This document shows, piece after piece, positions 7,400-15,983 of a stretch of DNA of 64,000 bases (position 1 is its first letter; each line of letters starts with the position of its first letter). The notes under the pieces are model-generated. The model saw only the letters and a program-made list of their open reading frames with translations. It did not search any database and was not told the DNA's origin. The stretch lies in contig NZ_BCQP01000004.1 of NCBI RefSeq assembly GCF_001552135.1, positions 62,001 to 126,000 of the forward strand, written 5' to 3'. Position numbers and translations under genes: made by a program. Origin of the DNA: Actinomadura chibensis NBRC 106107 (GTDB lineage Bacteria > Actinomycetota > Actinomycetes > Streptosporangiales > Streptosporangiaceae).

Positions 7400-8698
7400 A
7401 TGGATCGGGAGACACTGGGGCAGCGCATCCGCGCCCTGCGGATCAGGCAGGGCGTGAGTCAGGCGCAGCTCGCCTTCCCCGAGCTGTCCGACAGCTACAT
7501 CTCGCTGATCGAGAGCGACAAGCGGGTGCCCGCCCCGAGCGTGGTGGAGCTGCTCGCCGCCAAGCTGAACTGCTCGGCGACCTACCTCGTCAGCGGCGTC
7601 AGCGAGGACGTCGTGGACGAGCTGCGCGTCACCCTCGACTACGCCGAGATCGCGCTGAGCAACGGCGCGGCGGCCGAGGCGCGGGCCCGGTTCGCCGAGG
7701 TGCTCGCCAGCGCCGACGCGGTCGCGCTGCCGGACATGCTGCACCAGGCGCGCTGGGGGCACGCCCTCGCGCTGGAGGCCGCGGGCGAGCTGGAGGAGGC
7801 CATCGCCCAGCTCACCGGGCTCACCGAGGAGGCGTCCGCGGAGACCGACCTCGACCACTGGGCCAAGGTGCACGTCGCGCTCAGCCGCTGCCTGCGCGAG
7901 CGCGGCGACATCAGCGCGGGCGTGCACGCCGCCGAGAACGCGCTGCGGCACCTGATCGCGACCGGCGCCGACTCGACCGACGCGGCCGTGCACCTCGGCG
8001 CGGCGCTGCTCGCCGCGTTCATCGAGCGGGGCGACCTCGTCCGGGCCCGGCAGCTCGCCGCGCAGCTCGTCGAGCGGGCCGAGCGGATCGGCAGCCCGCG
8101 CGCCCGGATGGTCGCCTACTGGGAGGCCGCCTACGTCGCGGAGATCCGCGGCGAGTACGAGGAGGGCGTCGCCCTCGCCGAGCGGGCGCTGATGCTCGCG
8201 GGCGACGACGAGGACCCCCGCGACCTCAGCCGGCTCCGCGTCATCTACGCCGGGCTGCTGCTGCGCGCCAGGCCGGACCAGGCCGTCCGCGCCCGCGAGC
8301 TGCTCAGCCGGGTGCGCGGCGAGATCAGCGCCAGCTCGTCCGGGGAGATCGACGTCGCCTGGTGCCTGACCGAGCTGGCCCGCGCGGAGACGGCGCTCGG
8401 CCGTCCCGCCGAGGCGGTGCGGCTCGCCGAGGAGGCCCTCGACCTGCTCGGGGACGCCCCGCGCCGGGCCACCGCCGGGGCGCTGACCGTGCTCGGCGAG
8501 GCGTCGGTGCGGCTCGGCCGCCGGGAGCGGGCCGTGGAGGTGCTGACCCGCGCCGCTACCTGCCTTGAGGAGATGGAGTCGTCCCGGGAGGCCGCGCAGG
8601 CGTGGTTCGACCTCGCCGAGGTGCTGGCCGAGACGGGCGGCTCCGAGGAGCCCCGGATGGCCGCCTACCGGCGCGCCCTCACCTGCGTCGGCGTCTGA
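7400..8698 (+). CDS. XRE-family regulator with TPR-type helical repeats
   Basis: Predicted cytoplasmic DNA-binding protein of 432 residues. Residues 1-65 form a Cro/C1-type helix-turn-helix (LGQRIRALRIRQGVSQAQLAFPELSDSYISLIESDKRVPAPSVVELLAAKL). The rest is alpha-helical repeats rich in ALALEAAGELEEAIAQL-type motifs, typical of TPR or SARP-like peptide-sensing regulators. The ATG at 7400 has GGCGGTGG upstream. A hairpin followed by ATATTT (8715-8740) separates it from the DUF5685 gene. By family it may sense a small ligand or peptide through the repeat domain; its targets could include the divergent permease or the next gene, which is inference. Confidence 0.88.
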   Translation: MDRETLGQRIRALRIRQGVSQAQLAFPELSDSYISLIESDKRVPAPSVVELLAAKLNCSATYLVSGVSEDVVDELRVTLDYAEIALSNGAAAEARARFAEVLASADAVALPDMLHQARWGHALALEAAGELEEAIAQLTGLTEEASAETDLDHWAKVHVALSRCLRERGDISAGVHAAENALRHLIATGADSTDAAVHLGAALLAAFIERGDLVRARQLAAQLVERAERIGSPRARMVAYWEAAYVAEIRGEYEEGVALAERALMLAGDDEDPRDLSRLRVIYAGLLLRARPDQAVRARELLSRVRGEISASSSGEIDVAWCLTELARAETALGRPAEAVRLAEEALDLLGDAPRRATAGALTVLGEASVRLGRRERAVEVLTRAATCLEEMESSREAAQAWFDLAEVLAETGGSEEPRMAAYRRALTCVGV

Positions 8699-8714
8699 GA
8701 AGACGGGCGAACCC

Positions 8715-8740
8715 GGACGCGCGGCGCCGCGTCCATATTT
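8715..8740 (+). terminator. Short intrinsic-terminator-like hairpin
   Basis: GGACGCG (8715-8721) pairs perfectly with CGCGTCC (8728-8734) around a 6-base loop and is followed by ATATTT, an unusual A/T run here. It would end the regulator transcript before 8772. Confidence 0.5.
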
Positions 8741-8771
8741 CTGCGTGTCGCCTGAGGTGGGGGAGTCTGCG

Positions 8772-9905
8772 GTGTTCGGTGTCGTCCGGCCATGCCGTCA
8801 TGTCCTGTGCGGGTCCTTGTTCAAGGACTGGATGGCGCATCTGTGCGGGCTGTGCCTGACGCTGCGGGCCGAGCACGGCCAGGCGGCGCGGCTCGTCACG
8901 AACTACGACGGGCTGCTCGTCTCGGTCCTGGTCGAGGCGCAGGCGCCGGACCTGTCGCCGCGCCGCAAGGCCGGGCCGTGCGCGCTGCGCGGGATGCGGA
9001 GCGCCGAGGTCGTCACCGCCCGGGCGCGGGGCGCGCAGCTCGCGGCGGCGGCGTCGCTGCTGCTGGCGGCGGGCAAGACCCGCGACCACGTGGCGGACGG
9101 CGACGGCCCCTACGCGCGCCGCCTCGTCGCCGCCGCGGCCGGGCGGATGGCCGACCGGTGGGACGCCGCGGGCGCCCGCACGGGCGCGGCCGTCGGGTTC
9201 GACCCGGCGGTGCTGCGGGACGCGGTGGCGCGCCAGCCCGTCCTCGAAGCGTCGCCCGGGCTCGGCCTGCTCGACCTGACCGAGCCCACCGAGACGGCCG
9301 TCGCGGCGGTGTTCGCGCACACGGCCGTCCTCGCGGGCCGGGAGTCCAACGCCGAGACCCTCGCCGAGGCCGGGCGCTTCTTCGGACGCCTCGCCCACCT
9401 CATCGACGCCGTCGAGGACCTCGCCGACGACCGGGAGAGCGGCGCCTACAACCCGCTCCTCGCCACCGGCACCGGGCTGGACGAGGCGCGCCGGCACGCC
9501 GACGACGCGCTGCGCGGACTGCGGCTGGCGCTCGCCGACCTGGAGCTGGAGCGGCCGCGGCTCGTCCGGGCGCTGCTCGACCGGGAGGCCGGGCGCTCGC
9601 TCGACCGCGTCTTCGCCGAGCCCGTCCAGGCGTCGCGGCGGGGGCCGAAGGGGCCCCGGGGGCCGCGGCCGGGCTGGCCCGTCCCGTGCTTCACCGGGAC
9701 GCTCGTCTGCGTGACCTGCGGCGTCTTCCAGCCCGAGTGGAGCGAGCACCACGGCGACTCGTGCGGGGACCGCTGCTGGTGCACCCGGCACGGCGACTGC
9801 GGCGACGGGGGCTGCGGCAACTGCGACGGCTGCTGCGACTGCTGCAACTGTTGCGACTGCTGCGACGGATGCGACTGCTGCGACTGCGACTGCGGCTGCA
9901 ACTGA
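8772..9905 (+). CDS. DUF5685 family protein with cysteine-rich C-terminal tail
   Basis: Starts VFGVVRPCRHVLCGSLFKDW, then HLCGLCLTLRAEHGQAARLVTNYDGLLVSVLVEAQ, the N-terminal signature I associate with DUF5685; function unknown. A helical middle (about residues 80-290) ends in VEDLADDRESGAYNPL. The last 47 residues contain 20 cysteines in CxxC, CC and DCC patterns, preceded by CxxxxxxCxxC near residue 310. Such a tail could bind soft metals or an Fe-S cluster. The GTG start at 8772 has GGGGGAG upstream. It lies 128 bases before copC-copD, so a metal link is tempting but unproven. Confidence 0.8.
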   Translation: MFGVVRPCRHVLCGSLFKDWMAHLCGLCLTLRAEHGQAARLVTNYDGLLVSVLVEAQAPDLSPRRKAGPCALRGMRSAEVVTARARGAQLAAAASLLLAAGKTRDHVADGDGPYARRLVAAAAGRMADRWDAAGARTGAAVGFDPAVLRDAVARQPVLEASPGLGLLDLTEPTETAVAAVFAHTAVLAGRESNAETLAEAGRFFGRLAHLIDAVEDLADDRESGAYNPLLATGTGLDEARRHADDALRGLRLALADLELERPRLVRALLDREAGRSLDRVFAEPVQASRRGPKGPRGPRPGWPVPCFTGTLVCVTCGVFQPEWSEHHGDSCGDRCWCTRHGDCGDGGCGNCDGCCDCCNCCDCCDGCDCCDCDCGCN

Positions 9906-10033
9906 TCGGGAGCGGGCCCGGCGGGTGTCCTGATCGCGTGTTTCGTCGTGTTCTGTGACCCGGGACGTGCCACGGCCGCCGTCTCAGTAGGGTGGACGGA
10001 GCCCCGACGTCCCCACTAGAGAACCCGGCCTCC

Positions 10034-10705
10034 ATGAACATCCTCAAGACTCGCCGGCCCCTGGGCCGCCTCGCCCTCGTCGCCGCCCTCACCGCGGCGC
10101 TCGGCGCCGTCACCGCCACCCCCGCACTGGCCCACACCCGGCTCGTGAGCAGCACTCCGGCCAAGGGCGCGACGATGCCGGGGGTCGTCAAGGTCACGCT
10201 GGTCTTCAGCGACAAGATCAGCATGGCGAAGGTGATCGTCAAGGACGAGTCGGGCAAGACCTACCAGCAGGGCCCGGCCGAGCGCTCCGGCGGGACCGAG
10301 GTGGTGCAGAACGTGCAGGGCCCGCTGCCCGCCGGGAAGTACACGGTGGCCTACCGGGTCGTCGGCGCGGACGGCCACGCGGTCGAGGGCGACGACCTGA
10401 CGTTCAGCTCCTCCGGCGGCGCGTCCGAGCCGTCCGCGCCGCCGCCGTCGGCGGGCGGGGTCGGCGCCGAGCAGCAGACCGGGCAGGCCGCCACCACCGA
10501 CGAGCAGCCGCTGAAGCTCGACCAGCAGCAGGCCGAGGAGGCGGACAAGAAGGACTCCGGCTCCAACATGCTCCTCTGGGGGCTGATCATCGGCGGGCTG
10601 GTCGTGGGCGCCGGCATCGGCTTCGCCATCGTGCTCCGGGCCAAGCGCAAGCACCCGGCGGCGCCCGCCGCCGACAAGCAGCCGGCGACCACCGGAAGCG
10701 AGTAG
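10034..10705 (+). CDS. copC: Copper resistance protein CopC, membrane-anchored
   Basis: Exported copper-binding protein. A signal peptide of about 35 residues ends TPALA, exposing AHTRLVSSTPAKGATM, whose N-terminal His is the canonical CopC copper ligand. A beta-sandwich of about 95 residues follows, ending with the second ligand region VVGADGHAVEGDDLTFS. Then come a Pro/Gln/Ala-rich linker and one transmembrane helix (MLLWGLIIGGLVVGAGIGFAIVL), so it is tethered to the outer face of the membrane. The 223-residue length fits actinobacterial CopC with anchor. It lies 9 bases before the copD-ctaG fusion, surely one operon. Confidence 0.92.
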   Translation: MNILKTRRPLGRLALVAALTAALGAVTATPALAHTRLVSSTPAKGATMPGVVKVTLVFSDKISMAKVIVKDESGKTYQQGPAERSGGTEVVQNVQGPLPAGKYTVAYRVVGADGHAVEGDDLTFSSSGGASEPSAPPPSAGGVGAEQQTGQAATTDEQPLKLDQQQAEEADKKDSGSNMLLWGLIIGGLVVGAGIGFAIVLRAKRKHPAAPAADKQPATTGSE

Positions 10706-10714
10706 GGGCCGGAC

Positions 10715-12817
10715 GTGACGAAGGGCAGCCTCGGCGTCTACCGGGCGGCGGCCGTCGCGGTCGCCGCGGCGGGCGGCGTCCTCGTGGCCGGGCTCGTCCT
10801 CGGCGGCGCGGTCACCGAGACCGTCATCCCCGGGCTCGGCGACGCGGGCGTCGTCACCCGGTGGGGGCTCCCGGCGTCCCGGACGGCGATGGACCTGCTG
10901 TCCGCGCTGACCGTCGGCGCGCTGCTCGCCGCCGCCGCGCTGCTGCCCGTCGAGGGCGGCGGCCGCGGCCCGGGGCGGCTGTCCGGCGACGCGACCGGGT
11001 ACCTGCGCGCCGCGTCCTGGCTCGCCGCCGCCTGGGCCGCCGCCGCGGCGGCCACCCTCGTCTTCACCGTCGCCGACGTCCTCGGCCAGCCCGTCGAGCA
11101 GGTCCTCACCGGCAGCGAGCTGAGCAGCTACGTCGGCTCGCTGCCGCAGGGCACCGCGCTGATGGTCGTCGTGCTGCTGGCCGTCGTCGTCGCGCTGCTG
11201 GCCCGCACCACCACCACGCCCGCCGCCGCGTTCGGGCTGCTCGCCCTCGCCGCGATCGCGCTGCTGCCCGCGCCGCTGACCGGGCACTCGGCGTCGGCCG
11301 CCAACCACTCCACCGCCACGACGGGCGTCGCGCTGCACGTGGCGGCCGTCGCGCCGTGGGTCGGCGGGCTCGCGATCGTCGGCGTGCACGCGCTGCTCGG
11401 CCGCGACCGGCTCGCCCTCATGGCCGACCGGTACAGCCGCATGGCGCTGTGGTGCTACGTCACCGTCGGCGTCAGCGGGCTGGTGAACGTGATCGCCCGG
11501 TTGCCCGACCCCGTCGAGCTGGTCGACACCGACTACGGGCGGCTCGCCCTCGGCAAGATCGTCGCGTTCTGCGCGCTCGGCTGGTTCGGCTGGTGGCACC
11601 GCACCCGGACGCTCCCCGCGCTCGAAGCGCGCAAGCCGTGGGCGTTCACCCGGCTCGCGTCCGTCGAGGCCGCCGTGATGGGCGGGACGATGGGCCTCGC
11701 CGTGGCGCTGGCGCGCACCGCGCCGCCCGCGCCGGGCGAGCCGGAGACGGCCGTCAAGGCGCTGCTCGGCTACGACATGCCGCCGGCGATCACCCCGGCG
11801 CGGCTCGCCACGCTGTGGCAGTTCGACCTGTTCTTCGCGGCGCTGGTCGCCGTCCTCGGCGGGGTCTACCTCGCCGCGGTCGTCCGGCTGCGGCGGCGCG
11901 GCGACTCCTGGCCCGCGCTGCGGACCGCGTCCTGGATCCTCGGGCTCGTCACCATCGTGATCGCCACCCAGACCGGCGTCGCGAAGTACGCGCCGATCCT
12001 GTTCAGCGTGCACATGGCGCAGCACATGGTGCTGAACATGCTGGTGCCGATCTTCCTCGTCCTCGGCGCGCCGGTGACGCTGGCGCTGCGCGCCCTGAAG
12101 CCCGCCCGGATCCGCGGCGACCGGGGGCCGCGCGAGTGGCTGACCACGATGCTGCACAGCCGGTACGTCGCCGTCATCGCGCATCCCGGGGTGGCGACGG
12201 CGATCTTCGTGGTGAGCACGTTCGCGCTCTACTTCACGCCGCTGTTCGAGAAGGCGATGCGCAACCACCTCGGCCACATCGCCATGACGGTGCACTTCCT
12301 CCTGGCCGGGAGCCTGTTCTTCTGGGTGCTGCTCGGCGTCGACCCGGCGCCGAAGAAGCTGCCCTACCCGGGGCGCCTGCTGCTGCTGTTCGTCACGATG
12401 CCGTTCCACGCGTTCTTCGGCATCGCGCTGATGAACATGAGCCAGGCGCTCGCCCGCGGGTGGTACACGGCCGTCGACCCGCCCTGGGGGACGACCGTCC
12501 TCAAGGACCAGCACACCGGCGGCGCGATCGCGTGGGGGTTCGGCGAGGTGCCGACGTTCATCGTGCTGCTCGTCCTCGCGGTGCAGTGGTACCTGGACGA
12601 CCAGCGGCAGGCCCGCCGCCTGGACCGCAGGGCCGACCGCGCCGCGGCCGCCGGGCACGCGGCGGACGACGAGCTCGCCGCCTACAACGCGCGTCTCGCG
12701 AGGCTCGCGGAGCGCGACCGGGCGGCGGCCGAGCCCGCGGCGGCGGCGGCCGAGCCCGCCGAATCCCCCGAGCCCGGCGGGAGCGCGGGCGAGCAGGGGT
12801 CCGGCGCTGCGCCCTGA
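10715..12817 (+). CDS. CopD / cytochrome c oxidase assembly factor (CtaG) fusion
   Basis: A 700-residue polytopic membrane protein combining two families. The N-terminal half (about 1-330) is CopD-like, with conserved LTGHSASAANHSTATTGVALHVAAVAPWVGGL and DTDYGRLALGKIVAF. The C-terminal half (about 350-640) is CtaG/caa3 assembly-like, with FSVHMAQHMVLNMLVPIFLVLGAP, LGHIAMTVHFLLAGSLFFWVL and LLLLFVTMPFHAFFGIALM, carrying histidines likely to bind copper. A charged Ala/Glu-rich cytoplasmic tail ends the protein. The GTG at 10715 directly follows copC. By family it moves copper across the membrane for cuproenzymes such as cytochrome oxidase; direction is not shown here. Confidence 0.92.
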   Translation: MTKGSLGVYRAAAVAVAAAGGVLVAGLVLGGAVTETVIPGLGDAGVVTRWGLPASRTAMDLLSALTVGALLAAAALLPVEGGGRGPGRLSGDATGYLRAASWLAAAWAAAAAATLVFTVADVLGQPVEQVLTGSELSSYVGSLPQGTALMVVVLLAVVVALLARTTTTPAAAFGLLALAAIALLPAPLTGHSASAANHSTATTGVALHVAAVAPWVGGLAIVGVHALLGRDRLALMADRYSRMALWCYVTVGVSGLVNVIARLPDPVELVDTDYGRLALGKIVAFCALGWFGWWHRTRTLPALEARKPWAFTRLASVEAAVMGGTMGLAVALARTAPPAPGEPETAVKALLGYDMPPAITPARLATLWQFDLFFAALVAVLGGVYLAAVVRLRRRGDSWPALRTASWILGLVTIVIATQTGVAKYAPILFSVHMAQHMVLNMLVPIFLVLGAPVTLALRALKPARIRGDRGPREWLTTMLHSRYVAVIAHPGVATAIFVVSTFALYFTPLFEKAMRNHLGHIAMTVHFLLAGSLFFWVLLGVDPAPKKLPYPGRLLLLFVTMPFHAFFGIALMNMSQALARGWYTAVDPPWGTTVLKDQHTGGAIAWGFGEVPTFIVLLVLAVQWYLDDQRQARRLDRRADRAAAAGHAADDELAAYNARLARLAERDRAAAEPAAAAAEPAESPEPGGSAGEQGSGAAP

Positions 12818-12877
12818 GCTGCGATCTCCCCCGCGCGGGGGAGTAAGGGCGGGCGGCGCGTCTGCCAGGATCGTCGT

Positions 12878-14113
12878 GTGACGCGCGTGCTCCGGCCGCT
12901 GGTCCAGCGGACGACGTGGCTGCGCTGGTCCCACCTCGTCGTGGGCGGCGCGCTGCTGATGCCGTACTGGTTCCTCGGCATCACCCTCCTCATCCCGCTG
13001 CTGCCCTTCGGCGGCCCCGCCGTCAAGATCGTGCTGGGGCTCCTCGTCATGCCCGCGGCGGCGACGTTCGTCACGGGGCTCGTGCCGACCGTCCGGCTGC
13101 TGGCGGCGGCGCTCGCCAAGGAGCTGCTCAGGGGGCCGAGCGCGGCGCTCGTGCCCGCGTCCGCGCGGACGTGGGAGAGCCGCCGCCGCGCCGGGGCGTG
13201 GTTCGGCCTGCACCTCGGCGTCGGCGTGGTGGTCAGCGGGCTGAGCCTGGCCGTGCCGCCGTTCGCGTTCGTGATGGTCGCCGCGCCGTGGGTGCGCTGG
13301 GACGAGGACTTCCTCAAGGCCTGGGGCTGGCAGCCCGCCTGGGACCAGTGGCCCGCCCCGCCGGTCGGGCTGCTGTCGCTGGCCGCGCTGCTCGCGCTGA
13401 TCGTCGGCGCGGGACGGATGATGTCCCGGCTGGCGCCGAGGTTCCTCGGGCCGTCCGCCGCGGAGCGGCTCGCCGAGGTCGAGGCGGAGGCGGTCAGGCT
13501 CGCCGAGCGGAACCGGCTGGCGCGGGAGCTGCACGACTCGGTCGGGCACGCGCTCAGCGTCGTGACCCTCCAGGCCGGGGCGGCCGGACGCGTCCTCGAC
13601 AGCGACCCGGCGTTCGCCCGGGAGGCGCTCGGCGCGATCGAGGAGTCCGCCCGCGCGGCGCTGGAGGACCTGGACCACGTGCTCGGGCTGCTGCGCGAGG
13701 ACGCGTCCCGCACGGCGCCGCAGGCCACGCTGAAGGACCTCGGGCGGCTCCTCGAGCAGACGAGGATCGCCGGGGTGAAGCTCGACGCGGAGGTGGGACC
13801 GGAGGTGGCGGACGTGCCGGCGGCGGTGTCGCGGGAGGCGTACCGGATCGTCCAGGAAGGGCTGACGAACGCGCTGCGGCACGCGGGACGGGTCCCCGTG
13901 CGGCTCCGGCTCGGGGTCGAGCGCGAGCGGCTGGAGATGGAGATGAGCAACCCGCTCGGCGCGGTGCGCGGCGACGCCGCGGCGCACGGCGGCGGGCGCG
14001 GGCTCGGCGGCGTCCGCGAGCGGGTCACCGTGCTGCGCGGCGAGATGAGCGCGGGCCCGGACGGCGACGCCTGGCGGTTCCGCGTCTCGCTGCCGCTAAG
14101 GTCCGGGACATGA
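12878..14113 (+). CDS. Sensor histidine kinase, NarL-partner type (HisKA_3)
   Basis: Membrane sensor with about four transmembrane helices in residues 10-175, then a coiled segment ERLAEVEAEAVRLAERNRLARELHD. The dimerisation/phosphoacceptor motif RELHDSVGHALSVV puts the phosphorylated His near residue 219. The C-terminus has the ATPase N-box REAYRIVQEGLTNALRHAG and GGGRGLGGVRERV. No extracellular sensing domain is evident, so it probably senses within the membrane or through a partner. It starts GTG, 60 bases after the copD-ctaG fusion, and is followed 13 bases later by its response regulator. Confidence 0.93.
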   Translation: MTRVLRPLVQRTTWLRWSHLVVGGALLMPYWFLGITLLIPLLPFGGPAVKIVLGLLVMPAAATFVTGLVPTVRLLAAALAKELLRGPSAALVPASARTWESRRRAGAWFGLHLGVGVVVSGLSLAVPPFAFVMVAAPWVRWDEDFLKAWGWQPAWDQWPAPPVGLLSLAALLALIVGAGRMMSRLAPRFLGPSAAERLAEVEAEAVRLAERNRLARELHDSVGHALSVVTLQAGAAGRVLDSDPAFAREALGAIEESARAALEDLDHVLGLLREDASRTAPQATLKDLGRLLEQTRIAGVKLDAEVGPEVADVPAAVSREAYRIVQEGLTNALRHAGRVPVRLRLGVERERLEMEMSNPLGAVRGDAAAHGGGRGLGGVRERVTVLRGEMSAGPDGDAWRFRVSLPLRSGT

Positions 14114-14126
14114 CGAGGTCCGGAAC

Positions 14127-14783
14127 ATGACGATCAAGGTTCTGCTGGTCGACGACGAGCGGCTGATCAGGGCCGGGCTCGCGGCCATCATCGGCGCCGA
14201 GGACGACCTGGCGGTGGCCGGCGAGGCGGCGGACGGCGCCGAGGTGCCGGACGCGGTCCGGCGGCTGCGCCCCGACGTGGTCCTGATGGACGTCCGGATG
14301 CCGCGGCTCGACGGCATCCAGGCGACCCGCCGCATCCTGGAGACCGTCCCGGAGCCGCCGAAGATCATCGTCGTCACGACGTTCGAGAACGACGAGTACG
14401 TGTACGACGCGCTGAAGGTGGGTGCGAACGGGTTCCTGCTGAAGCGGACGCGCCCGGAGGAGATCCTCCAGGCGATCCGGATGGTGGCGCACGGGGAGAG
14501 CCTGCTGTTTCCTGCGGCGATCCGGGAGCTCGCCGCGCGACATGGGCCGTCCGGCGGCGGGCGCGGGGCGACGCGGTGGCACGAGCGGCTGACCGAGCGG
14601 GAGGCCGACGTCCTGCGGCTGATGGCGAAGGGGCGCTCCAACGCCGAGATCGCGCAGGAGCTGTTCGTGAGCCCGCAGACGGTGAAGACGCACGTCGGCA
14701 ACATCCTCGGCAAGCTCCAGGCGCGCGACCGCACCCAGGCGGTGATCTTCGCCTACGAGACGTCGTTCATCACCCCCGGCTGA
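14127..14783 (+). CDS. NarL/FixJ-family response regulator
   Basis: A 218-residue DNA-binding regulator and cognate partner of the kinase ending at 14113. The receiver domain (1-120) has acidic pocket DDE at 9-11, the phosphorylated Asp55 in VVLMDVRMP, Thr in VVTTFEND and Lys in FLLKRTRPEEI. The LuxR-type helix-turn-helix (about 150-212) reads LTEREADVLRLMAKGRSNAEIAQELFVSPQTVKTHV. All catalytic residues are intact. Placement downstream of copper genes suggests, without proof, a role in copper or redox homeostasis. Confidence 0.95.
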   Translation: MTIKVLLVDDERLIRAGLAAIIGAEDDLAVAGEAADGAEVPDAVRRLRPDVVLMDVRMPRLDGIQATRRILETVPEPPKIIVVTTFENDEYVYDALKVGANGFLLKRTRPEEILQAIRMVAHGESLLFPAAIRELAARHGPSGGGRGATRWHERLTEREADVLRLMAKGRSNAEIAQELFVSPQTVKTHVGNILGKLQARDRTQAVIFAYETSFITPG

Positions 14784-14885
14784 TCGCGCCCGCCGAACGC
14801 GCAGCCGTGACCTGCGGCTTACGCCTTGTTTACCCCCGAGTAGCTAGAAAAGCAGAAAGGGCAAAAGCAAACAGATCGGGGGATC

Positions 14886-15983
14886 ATGGACGCTGTCACC
14901 CTGTCCGAGCTGCGCAAGCCGCGCGCCTACCCCGCGGTGTCGGTGCTGCTGCCGACGCACCGCTCGGCTCCGGAGAACCGGCAGGACCCGATCCGGCTCC
15001 GCAACCTGCTCGCGGAGGTGCGCCGCCGGCTGCGCGCCGACCCCCGCGTCCCGGCCGACACCGCCGACCACGTCCTGCGCGGCCTGGAGCACGCCGCCGG
15101 CGAGACCGACCCGCGGCACGCCTCGGACGGCCTCGTGCTGTTCGCCGCGCCGGGCGGCGAGCACCACGCCTTCACGATCGCCCAGCACGTGGACGAGCGG
15201 GTCGTCGTCGACACCGGCTTCGCCACCCGCGACCTCGTCGCCGACTACACGCGCGCCCGGCGCTACTGGCTGCTGTCCCTGTCCGACCAGCGGGTCCGCC
15301 TCTGGGACGGCCGGGGCGACGACCTCGCCGAGCACGCCGCCGACGGGTTCCCCGTCGAACCGGAGCGGATCGACGAGGCCGGGTCGGGACGGCAGTCGCG
15401 CCGTCCGGCCCAGAGCGGCGACAGCGAGCGGCACCGCCGCCTGATGCGGGACGCGGCGAGCGCCCTCGACCGCGTCCTGGCCCGGGACCGGCGCCCCCTG
15501 ATCGTCGCGGGCGTCACCCGCCACCAGGCGTTCTTCGACGAGGCCGCCGGGCCGCACCTCACCGTGGCGGGACGCGTCGACGGCAGCTTCGAGGGCGCCG
15601 CGCCGAGAGTGCTCGCCGAGGCCGCCCGCCCGGCGCTCGCCGCCTACGAGGACCTCCGCGAGGTCGGCGTCCTCTCCGAGCTGGAGGCGGCGCGCAGCAT
15701 CCAGCGGTACGCGGGCGGCCTGTGCGAGGTCGTCCGGCTGGTGGAGGAGGGACGGGGCGAGCACCTCGTCGTCGAGCGCGGCTACTACGCGCCCGCCGTG
15801 AAGGCCGAGGGCGAGCTGGTCCCGGTGGAGGGCATGCCCGGCGTCCTGCGCGGCGCGGACGTCATCGACGACGCCGTGGACGACGCCATCGAGACCACCC
15901 TCGAATACGGCGGCGAGGTCACGTTCGTGTCGGATGGCTTCCTGGTCGACCACGACCGGATCGCGCTGGTCACCCGCTACTGA
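14886..15983 (+). CDS. baeRF3-type (bacterial/archaeo-eukaryotic release-factor-like) protein
   Basis: A 365-residue cytoplasmic protein resembling the bacterial group of eRF1-like proteins. Features are the N-terminal YPAVSVLLPTHRSAPENRQDPIRLRNLL, a central RYWLLSLSDQRVRLWDG strand (about 130-150), PLIVAGVTRHQAFFDEA (about 205-220), and the C-terminal GVLRGADVIDDAVDDAIETTLEYGGEVTFVSDG. Members are proposed to act on stalled ribosomes or in stress; no direct function is established for this branch. ATG at 14886 follows GGGGGATC. Its stop overlaps by 7 bases the stop of the convergent gene at 15977. Confidence 0.8.
   Translation: MDAVTLSELRKPRAYPAVSVLLPTHRSAPENRQDPIRLRNLLAEVRRRLRADPRVPADTADHVLRGLEHAAGETDPRHASDGLVLFAAPGGEHHAFTIAQHVDERVVVDTGFATRDLVADYTRARRYWLLSLSDQRVRLWDGRGDDLAEHAADGFPVEPERIDEAGSGRQSRRPAQSGDSERHRRLMRDAASALDRVLARDRRPLIVAGVTRHQAFFDEAAGPHLTVAGRVDGSFEGAAPRVLAEAARPALAAYEDLREVGVLSELEAARSIQRYAGGLCEVVRLVEEGRGEHLVVERGYYAPAVKAEGELVPVEGMPGVLRGADVIDDAVDDAIETTLEYGGEVTFVSDGFLVDHDRIALVTRY

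Noticed and set aside
10016-13987. A 1323-residue open frame on the minus strand opposite copC, copD-ctaG and the histidine kinase
   Set aside because: It is Arg/Gly/Glu low-complexity, has no family motif, and is the expected antisense shadow of GC-rich genes on the plus strand that carry clear domains.
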